Under the pieces are notes generated by a model. It searched no databases and was not told where the DNA came from. It worked only from the letters and a program-made list of their open reading frames with translations. Source: an uncultured Aeromonadales bacterium (GTDB lineage: Bacteria > Pseudomonadota > Gammaproteobacteria > Enterobacterales > Succinivibrionaceae). From it: a stretch of DNA of 7,726 nucleotides. The translations under genes and the position numbers were made by a program. Where the stretch lies: NCBI GenBank assembly GCA_902796095.1, contig CADBNP010000211.1:1-7726 (forward strand), in the 5' to 3' direction. Shown one piece after another: positions 1 to 7,102 of this stretch (position 1 is the stretch's first letter; the number at the start of each line of letters is the position of its first letter).

Positions 1-387
1 GCTGTTCTGTTCGCTCACAAGCATGCCAGCGGCAAGAACTACGAAGGTGCTAACTGGTCACATCCAACCGGTAATGACTGGGCATTCGTATTAAGACCTT
101 CTTTCAAGTGGTCTGACTACACCTCTACTGTTCTTGAGTTCGGTTTCACTTCACAGCACAACACCGGCTGGAACGGTTGGGCAACTCCTAACAAGAACCG
201 TGTTGGCGCAACCAAGCTCACTCTTGCACAGCAGTGGTCTCCAGCAACCCATTTCTGGGCTCGTCCATCAATCCGTGTATTCGGTTCATGGCTTGCAGGC
301 GATTTAATGCGTCATGAGTACACTGGTCTTGCTCACAACAAGCAGCACGAGTACATCCTCGGTGCTCAGGTTGAAGCATGGTGGTAA
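1..387 (+). CDS. lamB: Maltoporin (LamB family), C-terminal part, 5' end outside window
   Basis: The open frame starts at base 1 and ends at TAA 385-387, giving the last 128 residues of an outer-membrane beta-barrel. What is seen: alternating aromatic/polar strands (for example FVLRPSFKW, TVLEFGFTSQ, LTLAQQWSP, ARPSIRVFGSW) and the terminus LGAQVEAWW. This closely parallels the FGAQMEIWW end of E. coli LamB; the terminal aromatic residue is the usual BAM recognition signal. Known of the family: a trimeric 18-strand porin that passes maltose and maltodextrins across the outer membrane. Codon use differs from the neighbours: all seven Phe codons are TTC and seven of eight Asn codons are AAC, whereas malM mostly uses TTT and AAT. 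This suggests very high expression. An intrinsic terminator follows 37 bp after the stop. A related sugar porin with another substrate cannot be excluded from the C-terminus alone, but malM nearby supports maltoporin. Confidence 0.9.
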   Translation, partial: AVLFAHKHASGKNYEGANWSHPTGNDWAFVLRPSFKWSDYTSTVLEFGFTSQHNTGWNGWATPNKNRVGATKLTLAQQWSPATHFWARPSIRVFGSWLAGDLMRHEYTGLAHNKQHEYILGAQVEAWW

Positions 388-423
388 TCTTTTAACAAAG
401 TATAATTTGTTAAGTTAGATGCA

Positions 424-458
424 GAGGGTCTGGTAATTCCAGGCCCTCGTTCTTTTTT
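424..458 (+). terminator. Intrinsic terminator of lamB
   Basis: A 10-bp stem (424-433 with 439-448, one G-U pair at 429/443) closes a 5-base loop TAATT and is followed by a T-rich run at 450-458. It lies 37 bp after the lamB stop codon. On the opposite strand no U-tract follows the hairpin, so it acts in the lamB direction. It implies that the lamB transcript ends here and does not continue to malM. Confidence 0.9.
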
Positions 459-480
459 GTTCAGGCAACCAATTCCAAAC

Positions 481-511
481 AAGGAGGAGTGTACCTCCTT
501 TCATTCTTTTG
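481..511. terminator. Second hairpin between the convergent lamB and ppnN ends
   Basis: A perfect 7-bp stem AAGGAGG/CCTCCTT (481-487 with 494-500) has a 6-base loop. On the + strand it is followed by the moderately T-rich TCATTCTTTT, and on the minus strand by the T-poor GTTTGGAATT. It sits 24 bp beyond the ppnN stop codon and is the best visible candidate for ending ppnN. It could equally be a back-up for the lamB terminator. The tails are weak, so the call is tentative. Confidence 0.4.
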
Positions 512-524
512 TACTTCTGCTGTT

Positions 525-1880
525 CTAGTCGAGAAGTTTATAGCATGGTGTGTAACCATCCTGTGACAGTTTCATTCTTCCCTGCTTAACCATTTCTTCA
601 AGAAGATTATCAATGCTTTTTATAATTTCCTTGTCACCGTGCAGTTCGTACGGACCGTATTTCTGGACCATCGCCATTCCTTCCGGTTTGACGTTACCAG
701 CTACTATGCCTGAGAATGCATTTCTCAAATTAGTAATCAGATCACTGAGAGACTGATTTTTTGTCAGGTTCAGATTTCTCATGCTTTCATGATTGGCAGG
801 GAAATGCTGCTGAAGAACTGGGTTAATTTTCATTTTCCAGTTGAAATAGAATGAGTCACCTAAATTAATGCGCTTCTCCATTACCTCAACAGCTCCGTCA
901 GCACAGATGTCAGCTACTTTGTTTGGATTATCAATAACGATATCGTACTGTCTTGCTGCTTCATCACCCAGTGCACTCCGGATAAACCTGTCCAGTTCCT
1001 CAAAATATTTTTCAGAACCCTTGGGACCGGTTAAAACAAGAGGAATAGGCTGATCATTGTTATCTTTGTCAGTTTTGATCCCGAGGATGAACATCAGTTC
1101 TTCAATTGTGCCGGGACCGCCAGGAAAAATGACAAAGCAGTGTCCCAGTCTCAGAAATGCTTCAAGTCGTTTTTCAATATCTGGCATTATAATCAGTTCT
1201 GTCACCATTGAATTAGGTGGCTCTGAGGAAATTATTGACGGTTCGGTCAGTCCGAGAAACCTGCTGTTGGTGATTCTTTGCATATTGTGCCCGATTGCAG
1301 CTCCGTGCATCGGCCCTTCCATTGCTCCAGGACCGCATCCGGTACAGATGTTCATTTTTCTCAAACCCAGGGCATATCCTATTTTTTTTGTATATGAATA
1401 TTCGTTTTCGGGTATGGAATGACCTCCCCAGCAGACGACCATATTCGGCTCTACTCCGGAAATAAAAGCCCTGGCATTCCTGAGAATGTGGAAGATTTGA
1501 TTTGTTATGATGTTCTGAGTTCCGATCAGCTGCTGGTTGAGTATTTTACTTTGACTTTCCGTGTAAACTATGTCTCTCAGTACACTGAAGAGGTGTTCCT
1601 CTATTACCTTGATCAGGTGTCCGTCTATAAATGAGGTTTCAGGCGGATTGTAAAGCTTCAGCTTGATTCCTCTTTCTTTTGATATAACATCAATTCCGAA
1701 ATCGTGATATTTTTCAAAGAGAGCAGACGGATCGTCTGTAACGACTCCGCTGTTCAGGACTGCCAGAGCACATTTTCTGAATAATTCATAGAGATGACCG
1801 TCGGCTGTTTTTTCAAGCAGTGCAACTTCGGACTGGGAAAGCTGACTCATTGATTTTTCCGGGTGGATGTATGTAATCAT
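525..1880 (-). CDS. ppnN: Pyrimidine/purine nucleotide 5'-monophosphate nucleosidase PpnN
   Basis: This 451-residue protein matches E. coli PpnN (YgdH, 454 aa) along its whole length. It hydrolyses the N-glycosidic bond of nucleoside monophosphates, giving a base plus ribose 5-phosphate in the cytosol. In E. coli it is allosterically stimulated by (p)ppGpp. Seen: an N-terminal PpnN-type domain (about 1-110, with SQSEVALLEKTA and KERGIKLKLYNPP); a LOG/lysine-decarboxylase-like Rossmann core with VVCWGGHS (148-155), CTGCGPGAMEGP (179-190) and the signature PGGPGTIEE (253-261); and the C-terminal associated domain (about 335-451) with FSGIVAGNVKPEG and a terminal TPCYKLLD. The start ATG (complement of 1878-1880) has an SD-like GAGGAG about 5 bases upstream; the stop is TAG. 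It lies between lamB and malM but points the other way, so it is not part of a maltose operon. No missing residues or frameshift were seen. Confidence 0.96.
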   Translation of the reverse strand: MITYIHPEKSMSQLSQSEVALLEKTADGHLYELFRKCALAVLNSGVVTDDPSALFEKYHDFGIDVISKERGIKLKLYNPPETSFIDGHLIKVIEEHLFSVLRDIVYTESQSKILNQQLIGTQNIITNQIFHILRNARAFISGVEPNMVVCWGGHSIPENEYSYTKKIGYALGLRKMNICTGCGPGAMEGPMHGAAIGHNMQRITNSRFLGLTEPSIISSEPPNSMVTELIIMPDIEKRLEAFLRLGHCFVIFPGGPGTIEELMFILGIKTDKDNNDQPIPLVLTGPKGSEKYFEELDRFIRSALGDEAARQYDIVIDNPNKVADICADGAVEVMEKRINLGDSFYFNWKMKINPVLQQHFPANHESMRNLNLTKNQSLSDLITNLRNAFSGIVAGNVKPEGMAMVQKYGPYELHGDKEIIKSIDNLLEEMVKQGRMKLSQDGYTPCYKLLD

Positions 1881-1918
1881 AGTTTCTCCTCTAAATTGAT
1901 CCTATGATATAGAAAAAC

Positions 1919-1983
1919 AGAATATCAGTTTCTGATCTGCATACAATTTTGATTTAGAAAGAATCGGCTGAAACTGATATTTT
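1919..1983. repeat. Inverted repeat in the ppnN upstream region
   Basis: AATATCAGTTTC (1921-1932) and GAAACTGATATT (1970-1981) are perfect 12-bp inverted copies with 37 bases between them. One G-T and one A-T pair outside extend this to 14 bp (1919-1932 with 1970-1983). It lies 39-103 bases upstream of the ppnN start. On the minus strand the second arm runs into CTGTTTTTCT, so it might act as an operator pair or as a leader hairpin with a U-rich tail. No convincing -35/-10 pair was found for ppnN; weak candidates on the minus strand are TATTCT (complement of 1919-1924) and TATCAT (complement of 1904-1909). Confidence 0.5.
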
Positions 1984-2061
1984 TAATCTCTGAAATCAGG
2001 CTGGATCTCTGTGCAGTCATCGGAAGTTCTGCAATCCTTTGTTGCATGTTTTTTAATGGTG

Positions 2062-2090
2062 TTCACTAAATTTTGAAATCATAGTAAAAT
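2062..2090 (+). promoter_or_regulatory. Predicted sigma70-type promoter of malM
   Basis: A -35 element TTCACT (2062-2067, four of six consensus bases) is separated by exactly 17 bases from a -10 element TAAAAT (2085-2090, five of six). This would start transcription near 2097, leaving a leader of about 30 bases before the GTG start at 2126. No MalT box (GGGGATGAGG-like) and no good CRP palindrome were found nearby. The promoter fits the need for malM to be transcribed independently of lamB. Confidence 0.65.
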
Positions 2091-2125
2091 CTGATTCGGT
2101 TTTATTCTGATTTAGGGAATTTGCA

Positions 2126-3196
2126 GTGAAGAGACTTTTTTTATCCTTGCTTATTAGCGGTACTGTGCTTTGTTCAGGTTGCAGCATGGTTGATCACATC
2201 ATGACCTACAGATCTCCCGCCAATTATTCAGTTGAAGAGGCTGAGAGTGTTTATCGGGATCTTTCTGTTGCTGACAATGTATATGACAATGCCGTTATAG
2301 TAAGAACAGCCATGTCGGATGATGTGGTTTTTGATGAAAAGTCTTCGGTGTATGATTTTGACACGGGAAGAAGTGTTTTCAGAACCTATAATCTTCCGCT
2401 GAATGCAACAAATCTCAAAGTTGAAATATCAGTACAGATAGGTGAGACTATTTTTGCCCCTTCTGTAGCCCTGCTTAATAAGGATAAAAAACTGATCAAG
2501 ATGTTTGATTTCAACAGTTTTGAATATCGTCCATACAACGATGTTGTTGCAGAAACCATGAAACTGAAATTTAATCTCAATAATTTTTCGGCCGGAGAAA
2601 ACGCTGCCGCATACATGGTGATTTTTACAAAGGATGAAGATCTCAAAAAGACCACAAAGATAGTTCATCCTGCAAAACTTTATGCCAAATCACGTCGCGA
2701 GGCTATACCTGATGTCGCAGATCCTCTTATCCCGCATTCACGGCTTGGCGCCATGACTGTTCTTTTTTCAATGGATGCTGAGTCCATAGATTCGGTTTCT
2801 GATTTTCTTGATGCTTTGAAGGGGCCGATCTGGGGAGGTGAACAGCATCAGTATGTATCAGACGATGATGACGGCAGGGTCGGAGCATCAGTGAACGTTG
2901 ATTTGCATGACAGCAATCTGAAGGTTGTTAATCCTCAGACTGCAGGCAGTTCGAAGACATCCGGGACGTCGACTGCTGCAAATCATCACACGGAAGCGGT
3001 AAAGAAAACTCCTGGTGTACCGGCAGGATCGATGATGAAGGAAACAGAAAAAATGTACAATGACATGATCGTTTCCGCTGTTAAATCCGGTGATATATCC
3101 AAGGCGATGCAACTCGCTGCTGAGGCGACTAATGCCGGTTCCGCGTCAGCTAATGATACATTGAACAGTGCATTGAGAAATTACCGTCGCAAGTAA
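2126..3196 (+). CDS. malM: Maltose operon protein MalM, probable lipoprotein
   Basis: This 356-residue protein belongs to the MalM family (E. coli MalM, 306 aa, periplasmic, molecular role not settled). Shared segments seen: IFAPSVALLNKD (109-120), YMVIFTKDEDLKKTTKIV (163-180), HPAKLYAKSRREAIPDVADP (181-200), and a C-terminal helical block ETEKMYNDMIVSAVKSGDIS (306-325). The start is GTG, with AGGGA at 2114-2118 seven bases upstream. The next in-frame ATG would delete the signal peptide. Residues 1-18 form a basic and hydrophobic signal ending CSGC, so Cys19 is a probable lipidation site; Cys at -3 is atypical, and Ser20 predicts outer-membrane sorting. Unlike enteric MalM, which carries a cleaved signal without a lipobox, this one seems membrane-anchored. 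It also has an acidic patch DDDD (246-249) and a Ser/Thr-rich, probably disordered linker (about 270-300). Codon use is ordinary. Family assignment is firm; the lipoprotein call is moderately firm. Confidence 0.88.
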   Translation: MKRLFLSLLISGTVLCSGCSMVDHIMTYRSPANYSVEEAESVYRDLSVADNVYDNAVIVRTAMSDDVVFDEKSSVYDFDTGRSVFRTYNLPLNATNLKVEISVQIGETIFAPSVALLNKDKKLIKMFDFNSFEYRPYNDVVAETMKLKFNLNNFSAGENAAAYMVIFTKDEDLKKTTKIVHPAKLYAKSRREAIPDVADPLIPHSRLGAMTVLFSMDAESIDSVSDFLDALKGPIWGGEQHQYVSDDDDGRVGASVNVDLHDSNLKVVNPQTAGSSKTSGTSTAANHHTEAVKKTPGVPAGSMMKETEKMYNDMIVSAVKSGDISKAMQLAAEATNAGSASANDTLNSALRNYRRK

Positions 3197-3236
3197 AAAA
3201 TTCTTTCTTTTTTTGTAAATCTGAAGCTGATTCAGG

Positions 3237-3280
3237 CAGGGAGCGGCAGTGTAAATCATCTGCTGATCCCTGTTTTGTTT
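3237..3280 (+). terminator. Intrinsic terminator of malM
   Basis: A 13-bp stem (3237-3249 with 3260-3272, one G/A mismatch and one G-T pair) closes a 10-base loop. It is followed by TTTTGTTT. It starts 41 bp after the malM stop, between the convergent malM and glnD ends. Read on the minus strand, the hairpin is followed by a second small hairpin (3221-3235, arms CTGAA/TTCAG) but by no U-tract, so evidence for a glnD terminator here is weak. Confidence 0.75.
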
Positions 3281-3324
3281 CCTGACGTCAATGAATTTTC
3301 CTGTGAATGATTCAGAACCTGATT

Positions 3325-6000
3325 TTACCGGCTCTGACCTGTTTCTTTGCAGTCTCCGTCAATTGATCTTATGACGCGTTCTCTCAGCTGTTCTTTTTCA
3401 CTGCTGTTCAGCGATCTGCTGTGCAGAGATATAGTGAATCCGTCATCCGCTCTTTCTCCTGTCGTTGCTATTCTTGCTGCATGAATGTTGATGCCAAGCT
3501 CCTCAATGGCCGTGGCTATGGATGCGAGAAGTCCGGGACGATCCAGTGCCGATACCTCCATGTGAGTTACACCCATCTCTTCAGATCCCGGAATGTCAAG
3601 ATAAGTAACAGCAGTTTTGATTTTAAACTGCAGATATTTTTTAGGCATTGATATTCCCGATGGTGCGGTGAAAATGTCGTTGATAAGGCTAATCATCATG
3701 AATTTCCTCAGGGGACCCATTTTTTCGGGAGGTATCGGAGTTCCATCCCTGGTGGTGACGGTGAAGGAATCCATAATAAAGCCGTCGGTAGATCCTAATA
3801 TTGAAGCACTCATTATGGATATCTGTTTTGCCAGAAGAATTTTTACTATTTTGGCGAAAATTCCGAGACGATCCTTCATGTAGACAAATATTTCGGTACC
3901 CAGTCTGTTTACGGATTCTCCGAATATGATGAGCGGGAGCTCTCCTGATTTGTCATAACTCAGAATATGTTTGGTATGATGGTAAATCTGCGCTTTATTG
4001 TGACGGATAAAATAACTTTCGCTGAAGGTATCCCAGAGCTTTGAAATCAGACTGCAGTCTATTCCGTCGGCAGTCAGCAGCCTCATGGTTTCTCTTTTGT
4101 TTTCCTCTACAATAAGATCCCATTCAGACGGATGTGACGGATCCCGTCTGAGAGCCCTCTGGGTTGCATAGTATAATTCCCTGAACAGAGCATCTTTCCA
4201 GGAATTCCATGCCGTGTCGTTGGTGGCACAGATGTCGGCAATGCTCAGACAGTATAAATAGTCAAGGTGTGTCTCGTCCTGAACTGTTGTGGCAAAATCT
4301 GATATTACATTTGGATCTGAAATATCTCTGCGCTGTGCCGTGTTGGAAAAATCTATGTGGTGTTCTACAAGCCAGGTCAGAAGTCTTACCTCAGACTGAG
4401 GAAGTTCATGTTTTGTAAGAAATCTGCTGCTTATTTCAGCTCCTATCTGGGCATGGTGACCTCCAGGTCGTCCCTTTCCTATATCATGAAGCAGAGCAGC
4501 AAAGTAGAGCAGGTGCTGCTTTGGAAGATTGGCATAAATTTCTCGGAAAAGATTCCTGGAGGGATCAATTTCCGCAGTATGGGAAAATTCGTATATGTTG
4601 CTGATTGTGCGGTAGGTATGCTCATCAACTGTATATGTGTGGAACATGTCAAACTGCATGAGACCTGTGAGTCTCATCCACTCTGACATATACATGGTCA
4701 TAATTCCGTGGCGTATCATTAATTTGAGCGGTAACAGCATTCCGTTGATGTTGCTCAGTATTTTAAGAAAGTAATGCCGGCATTTGGGAATGTCGATCAG
4801 TTTGACGCTGAGTCTGCGTCTTGCCTCTTTGATGCTTCTGAGACATTTTGGATAGATGCCTGTGATGCGTGATTCCCCGTTGGATGATATCGCTGATATT
4901 ACGCTCATCATCTCCATTATCGAGGATGGTTCATTCATAAAAAGTGAATGATCCACAACGTCAATCATGGTTCCGCGAAGAATGAACTTTGAATTAATCA
5001 CCCTGATTTCACAGTGCTGTTCATCTTTGAAAATAGCCTCCTCGTACATTTTCAGAAGCATCTGGTTTATTTCTTCTATGCTCTGAGCCGACAGATAGAA
5101 TCTGATCATCAGATTTTCCACCGGAATGTTCCCTTCACCGATGTAACCCAGCATTTTTGCCACAGCCACCTGACGATCAAATGTCAGTCTGTTGTCGTTT
5201 CTTTTGCTTACGAACTGGAGAGCAAATCTTACTTTCCAGATGAAGTGTGCATTGAAAAACAGTTCATGATACTCGCTTTCTGTGATGAAGCCCTGTTTCA
5301 GAATATCATCCGGTTTTTTGGCATTGGAGAATTTGCGTGCTATCCACATGATCGTCTGAACATCTCTGAGACCTCCGCACATGTTTTTAAGATCCGGCTC
5401 AAGACGGTACATGGTGTTTTTGTACATTTTGTGACGGTTTGCCTGCTCTTCCATTTTTGCGCGGAAAAACTGTTTTATCGGCCAGAATTTTTTTGGATCT
5501 GTGGCTATTTCCAGCTGGTGATAAGTTTCCTCTGAACCGCATATAAGTCGAATTTCAAGAAGATTGGTCGCAATTGTAAGATCCTCCATTCCTGCACTTA
5601 CACATTGTGAAACAGTTCTGACAGCGTGACCGACGTCAAGTTTCAGATCCCAGAGCAGAGTTATAAGTGCTGATACCTTTTCAGAAGCATCGCTGTCAAG
5701 CTCTGTTTCAGTAAGGATCAGTATGTCAATATCTGTAAAGGGATGCAGTTCCTTTCTTCCGTATCCGCCTACAGCAATAATTGCAATTTCCGGAAAGCTG
5801 TAAAGCTGAAACTGGTTGTAGAGCTTGCAAAGCAGACAATCAATGAAGCAGCACCGATCATCAGCTAGTTCAGGAAGACTCGTTCCGCGGTAAAAATTCT
5901 GGGCTAAATGGAGATTGAAAGTTTCCATCAGCTTTCTGCCGTTTTCACGGGTTATTTCCTGTTTGCCCAGATATCTTGCAAGAACATCGCTGAATTTCAT
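3325..6000 (-). CDS. glnD: Bifunctional uridylyltransferase/uridylyl-removing enzyme GlnD
   Basis: The protein has 891 residues (E. coli GlnD 890). It is the cytosolic glutamine sensor that uridylylates PII proteins (GlnB/GlnK) when nitrogen is limiting and removes UMP when glutamine is high. Seen in order: a nucleotidyltransferase domain with GGYGRKELHPFTDID (78-92), the metal-binding Asp90 and Asp92, and the LRDVQTIMWI helix (211-220); a PII-uridylyltransferase region; an HD phosphohydrolase domain with VDEHTYRT (458-465) and ALLHDIGKGRPGGHH (502-516), where His505-Asp506 is the HD pair; and two ACT domains, ACT1 from about 702 (EIFVYMKDRLGIFAKI) and ACT2 from about 812 (MEVSALDRPGLLASIATAI, then ARIATTGERADDGF). 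Every domain is complete. The start ATG (complement of 5998-6000) has GGAG six bases upstream; the stop is TAA. It lies 137 bp downstream of map on the same strand, as in enteric bacteria. No PII gene is in the window. Confidence 0.97.
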   Translation of the reverse strand: MKFSDVLARYLGKQEITRENGRKLMETFNLHLAQNFYRGTSLPELADDRCCFIDCLLCKLYNQFQLYSFPEIAIIAVGGYGRKELHPFTDIDILILTETELDSDASEKVSALITLLWDLKLDVGHAVRTVSQCVSAGMEDLTIATNLLEIRLICGSEETYHQLEIATDPKKFWPIKQFFRAKMEEQANRHKMYKNTMYRLEPDLKNMCGGLRDVQTIMWIARKFSNAKKPDDILKQGFITESEYHELFFNAHFIWKVRFALQFVSKRNDNRLTFDRQVAVAKMLGYIGEGNIPVENLMIRFYLSAQSIEEINQMLLKMYEEAIFKDEQHCEIRVINSKFILRGTMIDVVDHSLFMNEPSSIMEMMSVISAISSNGESRITGIYPKCLRSIKEARRRLSVKLIDIPKCRHYFLKILSNINGMLLPLKLMIRHGIMTMYMSEWMRLTGLMQFDMFHTYTVDEHTYRTISNIYEFSHTAEIDPSRNLFREIYANLPKQHLLYFAALLHDIGKGRPGGHHAQIGAEISSRFLTKHELPQSEVRLLTWLVEHHIDFSNTAQRRDISDPNVISDFATTVQDETHLDYLYCLSIADICATNDTAWNSWKDALFRELYYATQRALRRDPSHPSEWDLIVEENKRETMRLLTADGIDCSLISKLWDTFSESYFIRHNKAQIYHHTKHILSYDKSGELPLIIFGESVNRLGTEIFVYMKDRLGIFAKIVKILLAKQISIMSASILGSTDGFIMDSFTVTTRDGTPIPPEKMGPLRKFMMISLINDIFTAPSGISMPKKYLQFKIKTAVTYLDIPGSEEMGVTHMEVSALDRPGLLASIATAIEELGINIHAARIATTGERADDGFTISLHSRSLNSSEKEQLRERVIRSIDGDCKETGQSR

Positions 6001-6076
6001 GGTGGACTCCGTGTGATGATTGTCAGATCAGGTATGTGCCCGTCTGATCCGGTAAATTTGTGATGTGAGTTAAATC

Positions 6077-6138
6077 AGAAACTCAGGTGACTAAGGCTGC
6101 CGGAGATTGCATGGCAGCCATGGAAAAGAAAAGTTTCT
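6077..6138. repeat. Nested inverted repeats between map and glnD
   Basis: An inner perfect 7-bp stem GGCTGCC/GGCAGCC (6095-6101 with 6113-6119, 11-base loop) sits inside an outer 7-bp pair AGAAACT/AGTTTCT (6077-6083 with 6132-6138). The outer pair touches the last base of the map stop codon. No U-tract follows in either direction, so it is not a standard intrinsic terminator. It could stabilise the 3' end of the map message or slow read-through into glnD. A smaller pair GATCAG/CTGATC (6026-6031 with 6044-6049) lies in the remaining spacer upstream of glnD. Confidence 0.4.
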
Positions 6139-6947
6139 CAGTTGTGGAATACAGGCTGGATTTCTGTTTCTTCACTGCGGTAAGTAGTTATCTCACAGCC
6201 GTCGTCAGTGATGATAAGCGTGTGCTCGAATTGAGCAGAAGGCTGCTTATCTGCTGTTGTTACGGTCCATCCGTTTTTCCTGTTAACCTTGCATTTCCAT
6301 GTTCCCGCATTAATCATCGGCTCAATGGTAAAACTCATGCCTTTTTGCAGGATTATGTTTCTTGATACCGAGTTTTTGTAGTGAAGAACGCATGGCTCGG
6401 CGTGGAATTCGGTGTTTATTCCGTGACCGCAGTAATCACGTACTATGGAGAAACCGTTTCTGTCAGCTATCGGCTGTATTGTATCGCCGATTATTGAAAG
6501 CGGTACACCAGGCTTTACGGCCTTCAGTGCTGCATAAAGTGATTCCTGTGCACATTTGCACAGTTTGTGGTTTCTCGGTGAGATTTCGCCGATTCGGAAC
6601 ATTTTTGATGTATCGCCGTAATATCCGTCCTTGATTACTGTAATGTCAATATTCACAATGTCGCCGTTATGCAGATGCTGAACTCCCGGTATGCCGTGGC
6701 ACACAACTTCATTTACGGATATGCAGGTGGCTTTGGGATATCCGTTATATCCGAGACATGCGCAGATGGCATGCTGACGGTTCTCTATATGATCCTGCAT
6801 TATGGCATCAAGTTCTCCGGTGGTAATGCCTGCCTTTACATATGGTTCAATCATTTCAAGAACCTCTGCAGCCAGTCTTCCTGCAATTCGCATTTTTTCT
6901 ATTTCTGTCTCGTCTAAAATTCTTATGCCGTTTCTCTCTTTGTTCAT
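6138..6947 (-). CDS. map: Type I methionine aminopeptidase
   Basis: The protein has 269 residues (E. coli MAP 264). It removes the initiator methionine from nascent proteins at the ribosome exit when the second residue is small. All five dimetal ligands are present: Asp101 (NIDITV), Asp112 (YGDTSKMF), His175 (CGHGIN), Glu209 (FTIEPM) and Glu241 (QFEHT). So are catalytic His84 (VVCHGIP) and His182, and the S1-pocket residues matching E. coli Cys59, Tyr62, Tyr65, Cys70, Phe177 and Trp221 (here Cys64, Tyr67, Tyr70, Cys75, Phe181 and Trp227). Small departures are GHGIN where GHGIG is usual, and FHAEP where FHEEP or FHEDP is usual. The start ATG (complement of 6945-6947) has GAAGGA seven bases upstream; the stop is TGA. 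It is probably the first gene of a map-glnD unit. The rpsB gene that is divergent from map in E. coli is not found upstream here. Confidence 0.97.
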   Translation of the reverse strand: MNKERNGIRILDETEIEKMRIAGRLAAEVLEMIEPYVKAGITTGELDAIMQDHIENRQHAICACLGYNGYPKATCISVNEVVCHGIPGVQHLHNGDIVNIDITVIKDGYYGDTSKMFRIGEISPRNHKLCKCAQESLYAALKAVKPGVPLSIIGDTIQPIADRNGFSIVRDYCGHGINTEFHAEPCVLHYKNSVSRNIILQKGMSFTIEPMINAGTWKCKVNRKNGWTVTTADKQPSAQFEHTLIITDDGCEITTYRSEETEIQPVFHN

Positions 6948-6990
6948 TTTTTTGTCCTTCGTAGCATTCTTTATTTTCTCTGTTCATTTT

Positions 6991-7019
6991 ATCATATTTT
7001 GATTACAGCTAACGATTTG
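6991..7019 (-). promoter_or_regulatory. Possible promoter of map
   Basis: On the minus strand TATGAT (complement of 6991-6996, five of six consensus bases) lies about 43 bases upstream of the map start in a very AT-rich stretch. The hexamer 17 bases upstream (CAAATC, complement of 7014-7019) is a poor -35, so an activator or an UP-like element would be needed. An overlapping alternative -10 is TAAAAT (complement of 6987-6992). The presence of a promoter is likely; the exact position is uncertain. Confidence 0.35.
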
Positions 7020-7102
7020 ACTGTTATGGCGATATCGGCATATTGACTGTTGAACTGTCTTTTGATTGTTGTCTGTATGCTGACGGTTCCTGGGTTAATA
7101 AG

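Noticed and set aside
1057..1634. Two + strand open frames opposite ppnN.
   Set aside because: Both are antisense to conserved PpnN motifs, and neither has a recognisable product.
1990..2125. MalT box or CRP site upstream of malM.
   Set aside because: No GGGGATGAGG-like sequence or its complement and no TGTGA-N6-TCACA palindrome was found.
3283..3290. Perfect palindrome TGACGTCA between malM and glnD.
   Set aside because: It is an isolated 8-bp palindrome in a convergent spacer with no promoter to regulate, so chance is the better explanation.
5014..5535. 173-codon open frame on the + strand inside glnD.
   Set aside because: It is antisense to a conserved full-length glnD, shows no family resemblance, and its composition is explained by the complement of the glnD frame.
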